A stretch of DNA of 64,000 bases from Maritimibacter sp. REDSEA-S28_B5 (GTDB taxonomy: Bacteria; Pseudomonadota; Alphaproteobacteria; Rhodobacterales; Rhodobacteraceae), in assembly GCA_001626765.1 (NCBI GenBank), contig LUOO01000040.1:1-64000 (forward strand), given 5' to 3'. Positions 27,237 through 36,780 of the stretch are shown here, piece by piece. The position numbers and the translations under genes were made by a program. The notes beneath the pieces are model-generated. The model did no database searches and had not been told where the DNA came from. It saw only the letters and a program-made list of their open reading frames with translations. Numbering within the stretch: the first letter of the stretch is position 1; every line of letters starts with the position of its first letter.

Positions 27237-28955
27237 TCAGCTGCTGCCCTCTTTCTCGATCTGGATGTTGAGCAAGACCTGCCGCCTTTCTTCCAGCGCC
27301 ACCTTGATCGCGCGCTCGATTGCGCCGGGCAGGTCCTTGCCGTGCGTCACGGTTTCGGCATAGGCGCGGCTTGCCTCGGCCGTCTTGCAGAAATCCGGGC
27401 TCGGTTTGAGAGACGTAAGCGGCACGTCGTTCGATCTGGACGCGAGGCCCTGCTTGTAGACGCCGAACACAGACTTTCGGACAGCCCCCCATTCCTCGTT
27501 GTTCAACACGAGCGTAATGACCGGGAGGGACAGCGCTTCGCAAATCTGGTGGCAGGCGGTCGGATTGGCGAACATGTAGCTCCCGTCACCCACGGTTGCA
27601 AAGACCAGGCGATCCGGGTCCGCCAATTGTGCGCCGATGGCAGCCGGTAGCCCCCACCCCAGCCCACCGGAATGAGGCTCCTGAAAGTAGCTCAGATGGT
27701 GCTCGAGTTGCAGGGGCGGAAGAGGACAGCCGAGTTCGTGGATGACGGTCGCCTTCCGGCCGCGAAGCGCTTCGCCCAGACAATGAGAGACCCAGGACTT
27801 CGTCATCGGCGACCGGCAGCCTGCCTGCGCCTCTTCGGACACACGTTTCCTTTCCGCGCGGGCCGCTGCCGTGACGCGGCCACGGCGAGCGGCAATGACC
27901 TCCTTATCCGCAGGCAGTGCGTCGACGGCAGCAATCAACTCGAGCAGCGCGTCCGCCGTATCGCCGGCCAAGGTAACGTCAGAGCGGAAACTCCGCATGG
28001 GAGAAGCGCGCGCGAAAAGGGGATCCGGCCCAAGGTGAATGATCTTCGCATCGGAGGGCGGCGCGGCCCGATCCGGCCACCAGGGCGCGAGGCTGTCAAT
28101 GACAAGAACCACGTCGGCCTCTTTCAGGGCGTCATCGGGGAACCACCCGATGTGCATGTCGCTCGTCGTCGGAATGGATATCTGGTTGGCCCAGTAATGC
28201 GACAGCGGGATCGCACGCCGTTCCACGAAGCCTTTCAACGCATCGAAAGCCGTCTGCGAACCCGGCCCTCGTTGCGCGATGATCAACGGGCGCTCGGCGC
28301 CAGCCAGAATCTCGGCCGCCTGTGCGAGCGCGTCCCGTGAGGGTGCCGTGCGGATTGGCTGAAGGCGGGACGGATCGTCGAGCCCCTCGGTCGGACAGGG
28401 TTCGCAAAGCACTTCCCTCGGAAGACTGAGGTAGACCGGGCCCTTGGGCGTGGAGTTGGCAATGGACCAGCCACGATCCAGCACGTCCGAAATCTGGTCC
28501 GGGAATCGAAGTTCGTAATCCCATTTGCAGGCTTCCCGGACGAGCGCTGTCTGGTCGAACATTTCCTGCCCCCACCCGATGGGCGTGGTGCGCGCACCAA
28601 AACGCCCCCCTTCGGTCACCGGGGTACGGCCGGACATGACGAACATGGGAACCTGGTCGCAGGCCGCGTTGATCAGGCCGGTGGCGCCGTTCGAGAGACC
28701 CACATTCGTGTGCAGCATGACCGCCTGGGCGCGCCCGGACACCTGAAAGTAGCCATGTGCCATGCCCACAGCCACATGTTCGTGGGGAACCGTGATGGCC
28801 TGCGGCAGGTCTATGCCCTTTGTGCGCGCCTCGATCAGACCCTCGATGATCGGTGGGAAATCGGTTCCCGAATTGGCGAATACGTAGTCGACGCCCAGCG
28901 CCTTCAGCTTGCTGAAAATGGCGCCGCCGGCGGTGACCGTGCTGTCGTCTTGCAT
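27237..28955 (-). CDS. Thiamine-diphosphate-dependent enzyme (acetolactate synthase/benzoylformate decarboxylase superfamily)
   Basis: This 572-residue three-domain ThDP enzyme has the cofactor-activating Glu in VPHEHVAVGMAHGY near residue 60. The ThDP/Mg motif is GDGSYMFANPTACHQ...LVLNN (about 455-490). It lacks clear acetolactate-synthase regulatory features. Decarboxylation of a 2-oxoacid to an aldehyde is plausible because an aldehyde dehydrogenase lies 11 nt upstream in the same operon; this is inference. It is the last gene of the TRAP-sulfatase operon. Its real substrate is unknown. Confidence 0.8.
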   Translation of the reverse strand: MQDDSTVTAGGAIFSKLKALGVDYVFANSGTDFPPIIEGLIEARTKGIDLPQAITVPHEHVAVGMAHGYFQVSGRAQAVMLHTNVGLSNGATGLINAACDQVPMFVMSGRTPVTEGGRFGARTTPIGWGQEMFDQTALVREACKWDYELRFPDQISDVLDRGWSIANSTPKGPVYLSLPREVLCEPCPTEGLDDPSRLQPIRTAPSRDALAQAAEILAGAERPLIIAQRGPGSQTAFDALKGFVERRAIPLSHYWANQISIPTTSDMHIGWFPDDALKEADVVLVIDSLAPWWPDRAAPPSDAKIIHLGPDPLFARASPMRSFRSDVTLAGDTADALLELIAAVDALPADKEVIAARRGRVTAAARAERKRVSEEAQAGCRSPMTKSWVSHCLGEALRGRKATVIHELGCPLPPLQLEHHLSYFQEPHSGGLGWGLPAAIGAQLADPDRLVFATVGDGSYMFANPTACHQICEALSLPVITLVLNNEEWGAVRKSVFGVYKQGLASRSNDVPLTSLKPSPDFCKTAEASRAYAETVTHGKDLPGAIERAIKVALEERRQVLLNIQIEKEGSS

Positions 28956-28966
28956 GTCCTGTGGCC

Positions 28967-30424
28967 TCAGATCGGATAGTGTTGGTCGGGATCTTCCACG
29001 GTGATCCAGCGAAGCTCGGTGAACTCGTCGATCGCCGCGGTTCCGCCGAACCGACCGTAGCCGCTCGCCTTCGTCCCGCCAAAGGGCATCTGCGCCTCGT
29101 CGCCGACGGTCGGACCGTTGATATGGACAATACCGGTGCTCAGGCGTCTGGCCACCGCGAATCCGCGCCTGACGTCTCGGGTGAAAATTGCGCAGGTCAG
29201 TCCATACTCGGTGTCATTGGCAATCGCGACGGCGTCCTCTTCGTCCTTTGCCCGGACCAGCGCGGTAACAGGGGCGAATGTTTCGGCGGCATAAAGGTCC
29301 ATCTCGGGCGTCACTCCGGCAATGAGCGTGGCGGGCATCATGGTGCCTTCCACGGGCACCGGCCCGCCAAAGATGCGCGCGCCTTTCGCATCGGCATCGC
29401 GAACCAGATCCGCGACGTGGTCGATCGTATCGCGGTCAACAACCGACGCGAGGTCCCTTTGGTGGGAGGGATCGCCCAGGGTGAGGGCCTCCACCCGTGC
29501 GCGCAAGGCGGTCTCGAAGGCGTCGGCGACCGTCTCGACCACGATGACCTTTTCCGTCGACATGCAAATCTGGCCCTGGTTCATGTAGGCTCCAAAGACG
29601 GCCGCCCGTGCCGCCGCATCGCCATCCGCGTCTTCGAGCACGAGCAACGGATTCTTTCCGCCCAGTTCCAGCAAACAGGGCTTGAGGTGTTTCGCTGCGC
29701 GTTCGGCGATGATCTGCCCGACCCGCGTCGATCCGGTGAAGTTGATGCGGCGTGTCAACGGGTGGTCGATCAGCGCGTTCACGACTTCGGCCGCGTCGTC
29801 CGTGGAATGGTGAACCGTGTTCAATACGCCGGGCGGCAATCCGCCTTCGGTCATGCACCTGGCGATCAGATCGTGCAGGCCCGGGCATTTCTCGGACGCC
29901 TTCATCACCATCGTATTTCCGCAGGCCAGCGGCATCGCGAAGGCCCGGACACCCAGTATGACGGGCGCGTTCCAAGGCGCCATTCCGACAAGAACGCCAA
30001 GGGGCTGGCGATAGGCCATGGACAACGTGCCCGCCTTGTTCGCCGGAATGATCTCGCCCTTGATCTGCGTCGTCATCGACGCCGCCTCGCGCAGAAAGCC
30101 TGCGGCGACCTTGACGTTGTTGCGATACCAGAACGGGGTGCTACCTGTCTCCCCGATGCCGATCCCGACGAACTCTTCGGTGCGCGCCTCGAGGGCATCG
30201 GCACAGGCATTCAAAATCCTGCGTTTCTCGCCGGGCCCGGTGTCCGCCCATGCAGCAAACGCGGCGTGGGCGGACTGCACGGCGCGGTCGACATCAGCCG
30301 CCTTCGCCGCGGCGGCCACCGTGACGACATCCCCCGTGAGCGGCGAGCGTCGTTCGAAAGTCGCCTCGTCCATGGCCAAAACACCCCGGCCATCGAGGTG
30401 AAGATGAGCTTCAACGATGCGCAT
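28967..30424 (-). CDS. Aldehyde dehydrogenase, aromatic-aldehyde type
   Basis: This 485-residue NAD(P)-dependent dehydrogenase has the catalytic Glu in LELGGKNP, the catalytic Cys in NQGQICMSTEK and Rossmann segment INFTGSTRVGQ. The C-terminal DEAQMPFGGTKASGYGRFGG is typical of the vanillin/salicylaldehyde/benzaldehyde dehydrogenase branch. The start ATG shares one base with the sulfatase stop, so the genes are coupled. It probably oxidises the aldehyde released by the ThDP enzyme. Confidence 0.86.
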   Translation of the reverse strand: MRIVEAHLHLDGRGVLAMDEATFERRSPLTGDVVTVAAAAKAADVDRAVQSAHAAFAAWADTGPGEKRRILNACADALEARTEEFVGIGIGETGSTPFWYRNNVKVAAGFLREAASMTTQIKGEIIPANKAGTLSMAYRQPLGVLVGMAPWNAPVILGVRAFAMPLACGNTMVMKASEKCPGLHDLIARCMTEGGLPPGVLNTVHHSTDDAAEVVNALIDHPLTRRINFTGSTRVGQIIAERAAKHLKPCLLELGGKNPLLVLEDADGDAAARAAVFGAYMNQGQICMSTEKVIVVETVADAFETALRARVEALTLGDPSHQRDLASVVDRDTIDHVADLVRDADAKGARIFGGPVPVEGTMMPATLIAGVTPEMDLYAAETFAPVTALVRAKDEEDAVAIANDTEYGLTCAIFTRDVRRGFAVARRLSTGIVHINGPTVGDEAQMPFGGTKASGYGRFGGTAAIDEFTELRWITVEDPDQHYPI

Positions 30425-31992
30425 TAGACATACCTCAAGGGACGGGGGCCGGGCTCGATGGCGTCCAGCATGGCTTGGCTCAACTCGAAGAGAAGGCGAG
30501 ACTTGACCGCGGAAGATGCAGGGTCATCCCACAGATTGAGCGTCTCGTTCGGATCGGCCCCGGTATCGAACAACTCGCCGGTTTCCAGCCCCTTGTAGAC
30601 CGTCAGACGGTGCGTGGTCGTCACAAGATTCCGGATGTTCGGGATTGCCGGCAATCCGGGATACATCTTGTTTTCCTCATGCTCGATCAGCACGACCTCG
30701 CGGGTCGGCACATCCCGCTCGATCTGAGGCAGAAAGGAGCGGCCCTGCATTCCGAAATAGGGCAAGACCCCGCAGCGCTCCAGGATCGTCGGCGCGATGT
30801 CGACCGAGGCGGCCAATCCATCAACCGCCTTCGGCGCCATGTTGTCGGGATCCGCCCAGATGAACGGCACCTTGTTCACCGAGACATGCGGGAAAGGGCC
30901 TTTCAGAAGCAGCGAGAATGCCCCCATGTAATCGCCGTGATCCGCGTTGAAGATGACGACGGTATCCTCGGCCTTGCCGCTTTCCTCCAGGGCCTGCAGG
31001 ACATCGCCGATCGCGTCGTCAATCATGGTGATCATGCCCGCGGTCAGCGCCATGGCCTCCTGTATCTGCCGTTTCGGCGCCATGAAGGCCTGCTGCAGGT
31101 TTCCGGGCAGCACACCTTCGTCCATGAGTGCCTTCCATTTGCGTAGCTGCTCGGGCGGGTTCTGGTGCGCCTCGAAGGGCAACGGCACTTCGAAGTCGTC
31201 GGGATCATACATGTCCCAGTATTTCCCCGGGGGCGTGAAAGGGTGATGGGGGTCCGGGAACGAGACGAATGCGAAGAACGGCTCGTCCACATCCTGCCGT
31301 CCCGCGAGAAAGCGTTTGGCTTCTTCGCGAATGTAGCTCGTGGGATAGAGCTCTTCGGGCACTCGGGTTCTGAACGCCTGCGGGTTCGCATATCTGTGGG
31401 GCAACTGGTTTGCCCAGTCGCGGATCTCGGCCCATTCGTTGGTTTGCTGTTTCAGCCACTGAAGATAATGTCCGCCACATTGGTCACTGTGGTCTGTCAC
31501 CAACCGAACGTGGTCAAACCCGTAATAGGGTGTTGAAACCTCGTATTGTGCGTCGCCTTGATAGGTTTGCGGCTGTTCGGCGTCATAGCGCGTGTCGCGA
31601 ACTTTTCGCGCCTCTGGCAACGCCTCGTTGAGCGCCGCCGACCGACCCTCTGCTTTCACCGGCCTGTCGGTGAAGGGTTGGAGATGACTCTTGCCGATCG
31701 AAGCCGTATGGTAGCCGGCCGCGCGCAAGAGATCGACAAAGGTATTGGCGTCCTCGGGAAGCGGCAGCCCATTGTGCCGAAGCCCATTCACCGACGGATA
31801 ACGGCCGGTGAAAATGGCTCCGCGATTGGGCATGCAGACCGGTGTTGTGACGTAGAAGTTCGTGAACCGCGTTCCCCTGCCCGCGAGACTGTCGATATTC
31901 GGGGTGCGGACCACCGAGTGGCCAGCGCATCCCAGCCAATCCGCACGATGCTGGTCCGTCATGAAGTAAAGGATATTGGGGCGCTTCGTCAT
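30424..31992 (-). CDS. Sulfatase / phosphonate monoester hydrolase family protein
   Basis: This 522-residue alkaline-phosphatase-fold hydrolase has the formylglycine site CMPNR (53-57) in TTPVCMPNRGAIFTGRYPS, matching the Cys-x-Pro-x-Arg rule. The N-terminal metal site is NILYFMTDQHRADWLG and the second is FNADHGDYMGAFSLLLKGPF. No signal peptide is seen, so it is probably cytosolic. It may act on a sulfate, phosphonate or phosphate ester imported by the adjacent TRAP system. ATG 31992 overlaps the TRAP stop (ATGA). Confidence 0.84.
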   Translation of the reverse strand: MTKRPNILYFMTDQHRADWLGCAGHSVVRTPNIDSLAGRGTRFTNFYVTTPVCMPNRGAIFTGRYPSVNGLRHNGLPLPEDANTFVDLLRAAGYHTASIGKSHLQPFTDRPVKAEGRSAALNEALPEARKVRDTRYDAEQPQTYQGDAQYEVSTPYYGFDHVRLVTDHSDQCGGHYLQWLKQQTNEWAEIRDWANQLPHRYANPQAFRTRVPEELYPTSYIREEAKRFLAGRQDVDEPFFAFVSFPDPHHPFTPPGKYWDMYDPDDFEVPLPFEAHQNPPEQLRKWKALMDEGVLPGNLQQAFMAPKRQIQEAMALTAGMITMIDDAIGDVLQALEESGKAEDTVVIFNADHGDYMGAFSLLLKGPFPHVSVNKVPFIWADPDNMAPKAVDGLAASVDIAPTILERCGVLPYFGMQGRSFLPQIERDVPTREVVLIEHEENKMYPGLPAIPNIRNLVTTTHRLTVYKGLETGELFDTGADPNETLNLWDDPASSAVKSRLLFELSQAMLDAIEPGPRPLRYV

Positions 31993-33917
31993 GAGTTGGC
32001 GGGCCCCTTCAAGACCGTGCGGTGCAGGGTCGCGAGGACAACGGCCCCGAGCAGCGCCGGGCCGCTTATCAGCGGGTCGGGATGGATGACGGCGAGCCCG
32101 ACCCCGACGCGCAGGACCACCTCCAGGATCGATAGACGATGGGAGTCGAAGCGGCTGGCTGCCGAGGCGAGCATGTAGATCAGGGCCGCAAGGCGCAAGA
32201 GCAGGAAGATGAAAGAGATCAGGCTCCACTCCGCACCCGCCTCGGCCACCAGGAGCATGACCGGATTGAAGGCAAAAAGGAACGGAATCGCGAAGATGAC
32301 GATCCCGATCCGTGTCGCCTCGACCGCCGTGCCCATGGCGCCACCACGCCATATGGACGCCGCAGCAAAGGCCGCAATTGCAACCGGTGGCGTGATCGCC
32401 GAGGCCACGCCGAAGTAGAACACGAAGAGGTGGGCCGTGAGGTCGGTCATGCCGAGGCGGGTCAGCGATGGCCCGAGGATAATCACGATGGTCAGGTAGG
32501 CCGGCAGCGTCGGCATTCCCATGCCAAGGACCAGCGCCGCCAGCGCCGCAAAGATCAGGGCGACCAACATGCTCTCGTTCGCGCTGCCGCTGATGATCTT
32601 TGCAAACTCGAGCGGCAGACCCGTGGCGCCCAGAACCGCGACGATGATGCTGACGACGCCGATCGCCATCAGGAGCTTGCCAAAGGTCAGTCCGCCCCTG
32701 GCGAAACTTTCGGCAATCGTAAGGGGACGCTTGCGCATTTCCGGGTTCAGGAAACTCAGGACAAGCAGACAGGACAGCGCGATCATCGCGGAACCAGCGG
32801 GCGAGAAACCGGACAACAATGCAAAGACGACGATGGCCACCGGCAAGACGACGAGGATCAGGTTGATCCAGTCCTGGATCAGGATCGGTTCGATCGCGTC
32901 ATCATCCGTCGCCTCGACCCCGAGCGAGCGCGCCTCGAAAACCACGGTCGTGAAGAGCGACGCATAATAGGCTATGGCGGGAACGACTGCGGCCGTGATG
33001 ACGACCAGGTAGTCGACCGCGATGAAGTCGGCCATCACGAGCGCGGCCGCCCCCATGATCGGCGGCATGATCTGGCCGCCGGTGGATGCCGTGGCCTCCA
33101 CGCCACCCGCGAAGGTGGGGCGAAAACCGCGGCGCCGGATCATCGGAATTGTGATGACCCCGGTGCCGACCACGTTCGACACCGCCGAGCCCGAAATGGT
33201 CCCGAACAGCGAGGACGCCATGATCGCCGCATGGGCCGGACCGCCGCGAAACCGCCGCATAGCATGGAAGCTCAGCTTGATCATGGACGAGCCGCCGCCC
33301 GTGCCCTCGAGAACGGCACCCATGATGATGAAGGGGAAGACCGTGTTGATGAGGATGGCAAGGATGTTGCCCATCACGCCGTCGCCGGTGTTGTACCAGA
33401 GTTCGGTTGGCGTATCCTGCGTGAAATCCATGCCCGGGTGCCCGAGGACGCCCGGAAGGTGCTGGCCGAAGAAGAAGTAGAGCAAGGCCAGGGTGCCGAT
33501 CAGCGCGAGCGGCAGCCCCCACAGGCGCCAGCAATAATACAGGATGACCGAGCAGCCCATGACCGTCACCCAGGCATGGATGTCGCGGAAGAAGAACAGA
33601 CCGACGTTCTCGATACGGGTCACGGCCACGTTGAAGGACCACAACGCGTAGATCGCCGCCGCGGCGAGAACGAAGTTGAAAGCCGAGAGGATCAGCGCCT
33701 TCGGTGTCCGCGAAAACGACGAGATCGACAGAAACGAAATGATGATCCCGATCGCGAGAACGCCCGGATGCAGGTCCACCGCCGAGATGACACCAATCGA
33801 CGGGAGCGGGCCAAAGTCCGGAACGGCATTGAGATAGCCCAAGAGGGCAAACCCGAAGCCGATGAGCAAGAGTATGCGGGACTTGAGTGGTCGTGCACCC
33901 TGGGTGGCGGCATCCAT
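31989..33917 (-). CDS. TRAP transporter, fused small and large permease (TAXI type)
   Basis: This 642-residue inner-membrane protein has about 4 N-terminal segments corresponding to DctQ and about 12 corresponding to DctM. Family segments include FPFIIMGAVLEGTGGGSSMIKL, GTISGSAVSNVVGTGVITIPMIRRRGF and ATASTGGQIMPPIMGAAA. TAXI-type permeases work with a periplasmic binding protein, encoded just upstream but here interrupted by a stop. The substrate is probably a carboxylate or related organic acid. Confidence 0.87.
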   Translation of the reverse strand: MDAATQGARPLKSRILLLIGFGFALLGYLNAVPDFGPLPSIGVISAVDLHPGVLAIGIIISFLSISSFSRTPKALILSAFNFVLAAAAIYALWSFNVAVTRIENVGLFFFRDIHAWVTVMGCSVILYYCWRLWGLPLALIGTLALLYFFFGQHLPGVLGHPGMDFTQDTPTELWYNTGDGVMGNILAILINTVFPFIIMGAVLEGTGGGSSMIKLSFHAMRRFRGGPAHAAIMASSLFGTISGSAVSNVVGTGVITIPMIRRRGFRPTFAGGVEATASTGGQIMPPIMGAAALVMADFIAVDYLVVITAAVVPAIAYYASLFTTVVFEARSLGVEATDDDAIEPILIQDWINLILVVLPVAIVVFALLSGFSPAGSAMIALSCLLVLSFLNPEMRKRPLTIAESFARGGLTFGKLLMAIGVVSIIVAVLGATGLPLEFAKIISGSANESMLVALIFAALAALVLGMGMPTLPAYLTIVIILGPSLTRLGMTDLTAHLFVFYFGVASAITPPVAIAAFAAASIWRGGAMGTAVEATRIGIVIFAIPFLFAFNPVMLLVAEAGAEWSLISFIFLLLRLAALIYMLASAASRFDSHRLSILEVVLRVGVGLAVIHPDPLISGPALLGAVVLATLHRTVLKGPANS

Positions 33918-33931
33918 GGATGCACCTTTCG

Positions 33932-34906
33932 CTAGGAAGTTGTCAGACGGTCCGGGCGGGCGCCGGGGTGCAGCGGGGCGGCCAGCGAGACGAAGGCATT
34001 GTCCAGATTGAGCGGCGTCAGACCCGGGCTTACCGAATGGGCATCGTCCAGATTCTCGAACATCGCTTTCGTAAGATCATACGCAGTCTGTTCATCCATG
34101 TCCTTGTGGACGGCGGTGAACATCACGAACGCCGATGCCAGGATATCCTCATCGTTGTTGGCTTGGTTGCCATAGGTTCCGGCCGGCAGCACGTCGGCGG
34201 CATACCCGGGCGTCTGAAGGTATTTTTCCCATGCTTCCGTGCCGATGACCTCGTCCGGAATCCCGATCAGGCGAAAGGGCGTGGCAGAACCCAACTGGTC
34301 GATTGCAGCCGACCCGATGGTGCCGGACCGGAGGAAGGCGTCGAACTTGCCATCCTCGAAAGCCTGATTGGCCGCCCCCCAGGCCAAGCGGATGGCCTCG
34401 TAGTCCTCATTGGGCTTCATGCCGGTCGTTGCTTCGATCAGCGCCATGGTCTGCGCCGAAAAGGACCCGGCGGGCGGACCGATGAACACGCGTTTGCCCC
34501 GCAGATCTTCCTAGGTCTCGATGCCGCTGTCGGCATAGGTGATCGCGTGGACATGTCCACCCAGAAACGCGAACAGGGAACGGATGTTGGCCGAGGCATC
34601 TATCGCTTCCTGACCAAGTTCGCCGTAGGGGCCTGTGCCGGTCTGCATCCGTGCAAAGGCACCGGAGGGCGTGCTCGCCACGTCGATCGCGCCGGTAGCG
34701 ACTTTCAGCGCGGACCGGGTGAGGGTCTGGTCGATGTTTACCCGAACTTCGTGCTTGTCGGCTGCGTATTTCGACAGGAGCTGTGGGACAAGCGCGCTCA
34801 GACCGGCCGCGGATCCGCCCTCCGCCCGAAGGGTTTCGGCCTGTGCCGGAGCGGCAACGGAAAGCGCGAGCAGCAGCCCCGCCAAGGTCTTGTGCAGAGT
34901 TTTCAT
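33932..34906 (-). pseudogene. TAXI family TRAP substrate-binding protein with in-frame TAG
   Basis: The frame starts at ATG 34906 (GGGAGGA upstream) with signal peptide MKTLHKTLAGLLLALSVAAP. It runs in one frame to 33932 (324 codons), the normal TAXI length, but codon 132 is TAG (34511-34513). Context GIET-stop-EDLRGKRVFIGPPAGS shows the family tryptophan codon TGG changed to TAG. Apart from this, both parts look intact. Either it is a recent nonsense mutation that disables the transporter, or it is a base-call error. Confidence 0.87.
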
Positions 34907-34973
34907 GATTTCCTCCCAGAACCAGTGGGGGTCACTGTCCCAGATGGCAGGGTCATATGTAAAACCACAAAAA

Positions 34974-35001
34974 TTGACGCTACCATACGTTTTCGTATAT
35001 C
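34974..35001 (+). promoter_or_regulatory. LysR gene promoter with embedded palindrome
   Basis: -35 TTGACG (34974-34979), 16-bp spacer, -10 TATATC (34996-35001). The LysR ATG at 35010 lies about where transcription would start, so the mRNA would be leaderless or nearly so. A palindrome ATACG-TTTT-CGTAT (34985-34998) overlaps the spacer and the -10, well placed for autorepression. Confidence 0.6.
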
Positions 35002-35009
35002 TTCGACCC

Positions 35010-35936
35010 ATGTTGGACCCCAAGCACCTCTACTGGTTGGCCGAGATAACCGACCTCGGGTCGATCAGCCGCGCCGCCAAGAAACTCCACGTGACGCAGC
35101 CGACGCTCAGTCGGGCGGTTCAGGTCATCGAGGACCAGGTCGGCAGCCCCGTCCTGGAGCGGACCCGCCATGGGGTCCGTCCCACGACCATCGGGCTGCG
35201 GCTCGCGGAAACCGGGCGCACGATCGCGGAAAGCCGACTGCAGGCTGAAACCGCCGTGGACCTCTGGCGGAGTGGCCAGGACCGCGAACTGCGCATCGGC
35301 GTCGGGCCGATGCTCGCGGTGTCTGTCATGGGCGGTTTCTTTTCGGTGCTCTTCGAGAACCGGCCACGCTATGCGGTCCGGGTCGTGTCCGCCACCGCGG
35401 CCCGTTTGATCGAACGGCTCAACGACGGGCATCTGGACATCGTCCTCGCGCCCGAACAGATCAACCTCTTTCAGGACAACCTCATCCAGCACAAACTCTT
35501 TGATGACCAGCTTGCCGTATTCGCGCGGCCACGACATTCACTCACGACATCCGGCGAAGGGATCGACCCCGACCAACTGAGCGGTCGCAAATGGATCGCG
35601 ATCGGCGCGCTGTCGGGAATCTACGGGTCGCAGAAGGAGATTCTGACCGGCCTGGGCGCGGAACCCGCAACCGCCTCGATTACATTCACCGGTGACGTCG
35701 TCATGGCTGCCGAGATCCTCAAGCGAACCGACGCGCTATGCATCATGCCGCGAGTCCTGGCCCGCTTGTCCGGGGTTCTGGCGGGCGTGCGTGAAGTTCC
35801 GCTTCAGGTCGAACTTCCCAGCCGCAACATTGTTCTATGGTGCCGCCGAAGCGAACGACACCGCGCTGACATTCTGGATTTTCAGAAGCGACTGGAAAGC
35901 TATTTGAGCGGGGTATTGGCGGGCCAAGAGGCGTAA
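35010..35936 (+). CDS. LysR family transcriptional regulator
   Basis: This 308-residue regulator has an N-terminal winged helix (HLYWLAEITDLGSISRAAKKLHVTQPTLSRAVQVIED) and a type 2 periplasmic-binding-like effector domain (IGVGPMLAVSVMGGFFSVLFE onward). It is divergent from the TAXI-TRAP-sulfatase operon across 103 bp, the usual layout for a LysR activator of the adjacent catabolic genes. The effector is probably a pathway intermediate. Confidence 0.88.
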   Translation: MLDPKHLYWLAEITDLGSISRAAKKLHVTQPTLSRAVQVIEDQVGSPVLERTRHGVRPTTIGLRLAETGRTIAESRLQAETAVDLWRSGQDRELRIGVGPMLAVSVMGGFFSVLFENRPRYAVRVVSATAARLIERLNDGHLDIVLAPEQINLFQDNLIQHKLFDDQLAVFARPRHSLTTSGEGIDPDQLSGRKWIAIGALSGIYGSQKEILTGLGAEPATASITFTGDVVMAAEILKRTDALCIMPRVLARLSGVLAGVREVPLQVELPSRNIVLWCRRSERHRADILDFQKRLESYLSGVLAGQEA

Positions 35937-35962
35937 GGCGCGCTTGATGGTCACGAATCCGC

Positions 35963-36730
35963 TCAAAGGAACAGTTTCGCGAACATCCAAAGCCCCATGC
36001 CGAACATGGCAAGGCTTTCCGTGAGCGAGACGAAGCCCAATGGGACCGAGGAGTTGCCGCCCGCGCAGGCGCATTTCAATTCGCGTTTGTCGATATAGAC
36101 CGCCTTGATCACGCTCACGGCCCCGATAGCCCCGATCACGATGGATACGGGCGCGGCGAGCCATAACAGTGCACCCGCGGTCATCAGGATACCGGCGCCC
36201 GCCTCGAGAAACGGATAGAAATAGCCGTAGCGGACCCAGCGGCGCGCCAGCAGGTCGTAGTTGAGGAACATCGTCGAAAAACTTTCGACGTCCTGCAGCT
36301 TTTGCAGCGCAAGAAGCGTCATGGTGATCGAGACGAACCATTCCACGGTACGTGGCGCAATCACCGTGCCCAGTGCCACCCAGGTGAGTGCGCCGGCCAG
36401 CATGGCGGCGACGGAGAAAATAGCGATGACAGGCGTATAGGAGGTATCGGATCGTTCGGATTTCGGCGGGTCGAGGTCGAAGAACACCCGAAGGTCGTCG
36501 TATCCCCCGATCCGTTCCTCCCCGATCCAGGTCTGGGGGGTGGTCTCGACCCCGTGACGCTCCATGAACGCGTCGGTCTCTTCACGGGTTTCGAGCCAGT
36601 GATCCTCGACCTGGTAGCCATGGCGTTCGAGCAGATCCTTGGATTTCAGACCGAAGGGACAGATGTGCTCAGGCATCACCATGCGGTAGAGAACGGCTTT
36701 GGTGGCGGGGTCGGAGGTGTCGCGTGGCAT
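35963..36730 (-). CDS. Glutaredoxin-MauE/DoxX fusion membrane protein
   Basis: This 255-residue protein has residues 1 to about 85 forming a glutaredoxin-like domain (VLYRMVMPEHICPFGLKSKDLL, a monothiol CPFG site, then TTPQTWIGEERIGGYDDL). The remainder has four hydrophobic segments of the MauE/DoxX redox family, with a Cys-containing loop LKCACAGGNSSVPLGF. It probably moves reducing equivalents at the inner membrane. ATG 36730 follows AAAGGAG by 7 nt. It is not part of the LysR operon (convergent). Confidence 0.78.
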   Translation of the reverse strand: MPRDTSDPATKAVLYRMVMPEHICPFGLKSKDLLERHGYQVEDHWLETREETDAFMERHGVETTPQTWIGEERIGGYDDLRVFFDLDPPKSERSDTSYTPVIAIFSVAAMLAGALTWVALGTVIAPRTVEWFVSITMTLLALQKLQDVESFSTMFLNYDLLARRWVRYGYFYPFLEAGAGILMTAGALLWLAAPVSIVIGAIGAVSVIKAVYIDKRELKCACAGGNSSVPLGFVSLTESLAMFGMGLWMFAKLFL

Positions 36731-36780
36731 CGGGCGCTCCTTTCGGTGGCCCAACGCCGAAGCCCGCCGGATTGTTCAGA

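Noticed and set aside
32139-33935. 598-residue plus-strand frame antisense to the TRAP permease
   Set aside because: Highly charged shadow of a membrane protein gene; no start signal or family.
27237-35936. Genomic island or mobile element
   Set aside because: The cluster is accessory-like by content, but no transposase, integrase, terminal repeats or clear GC shift is seen.
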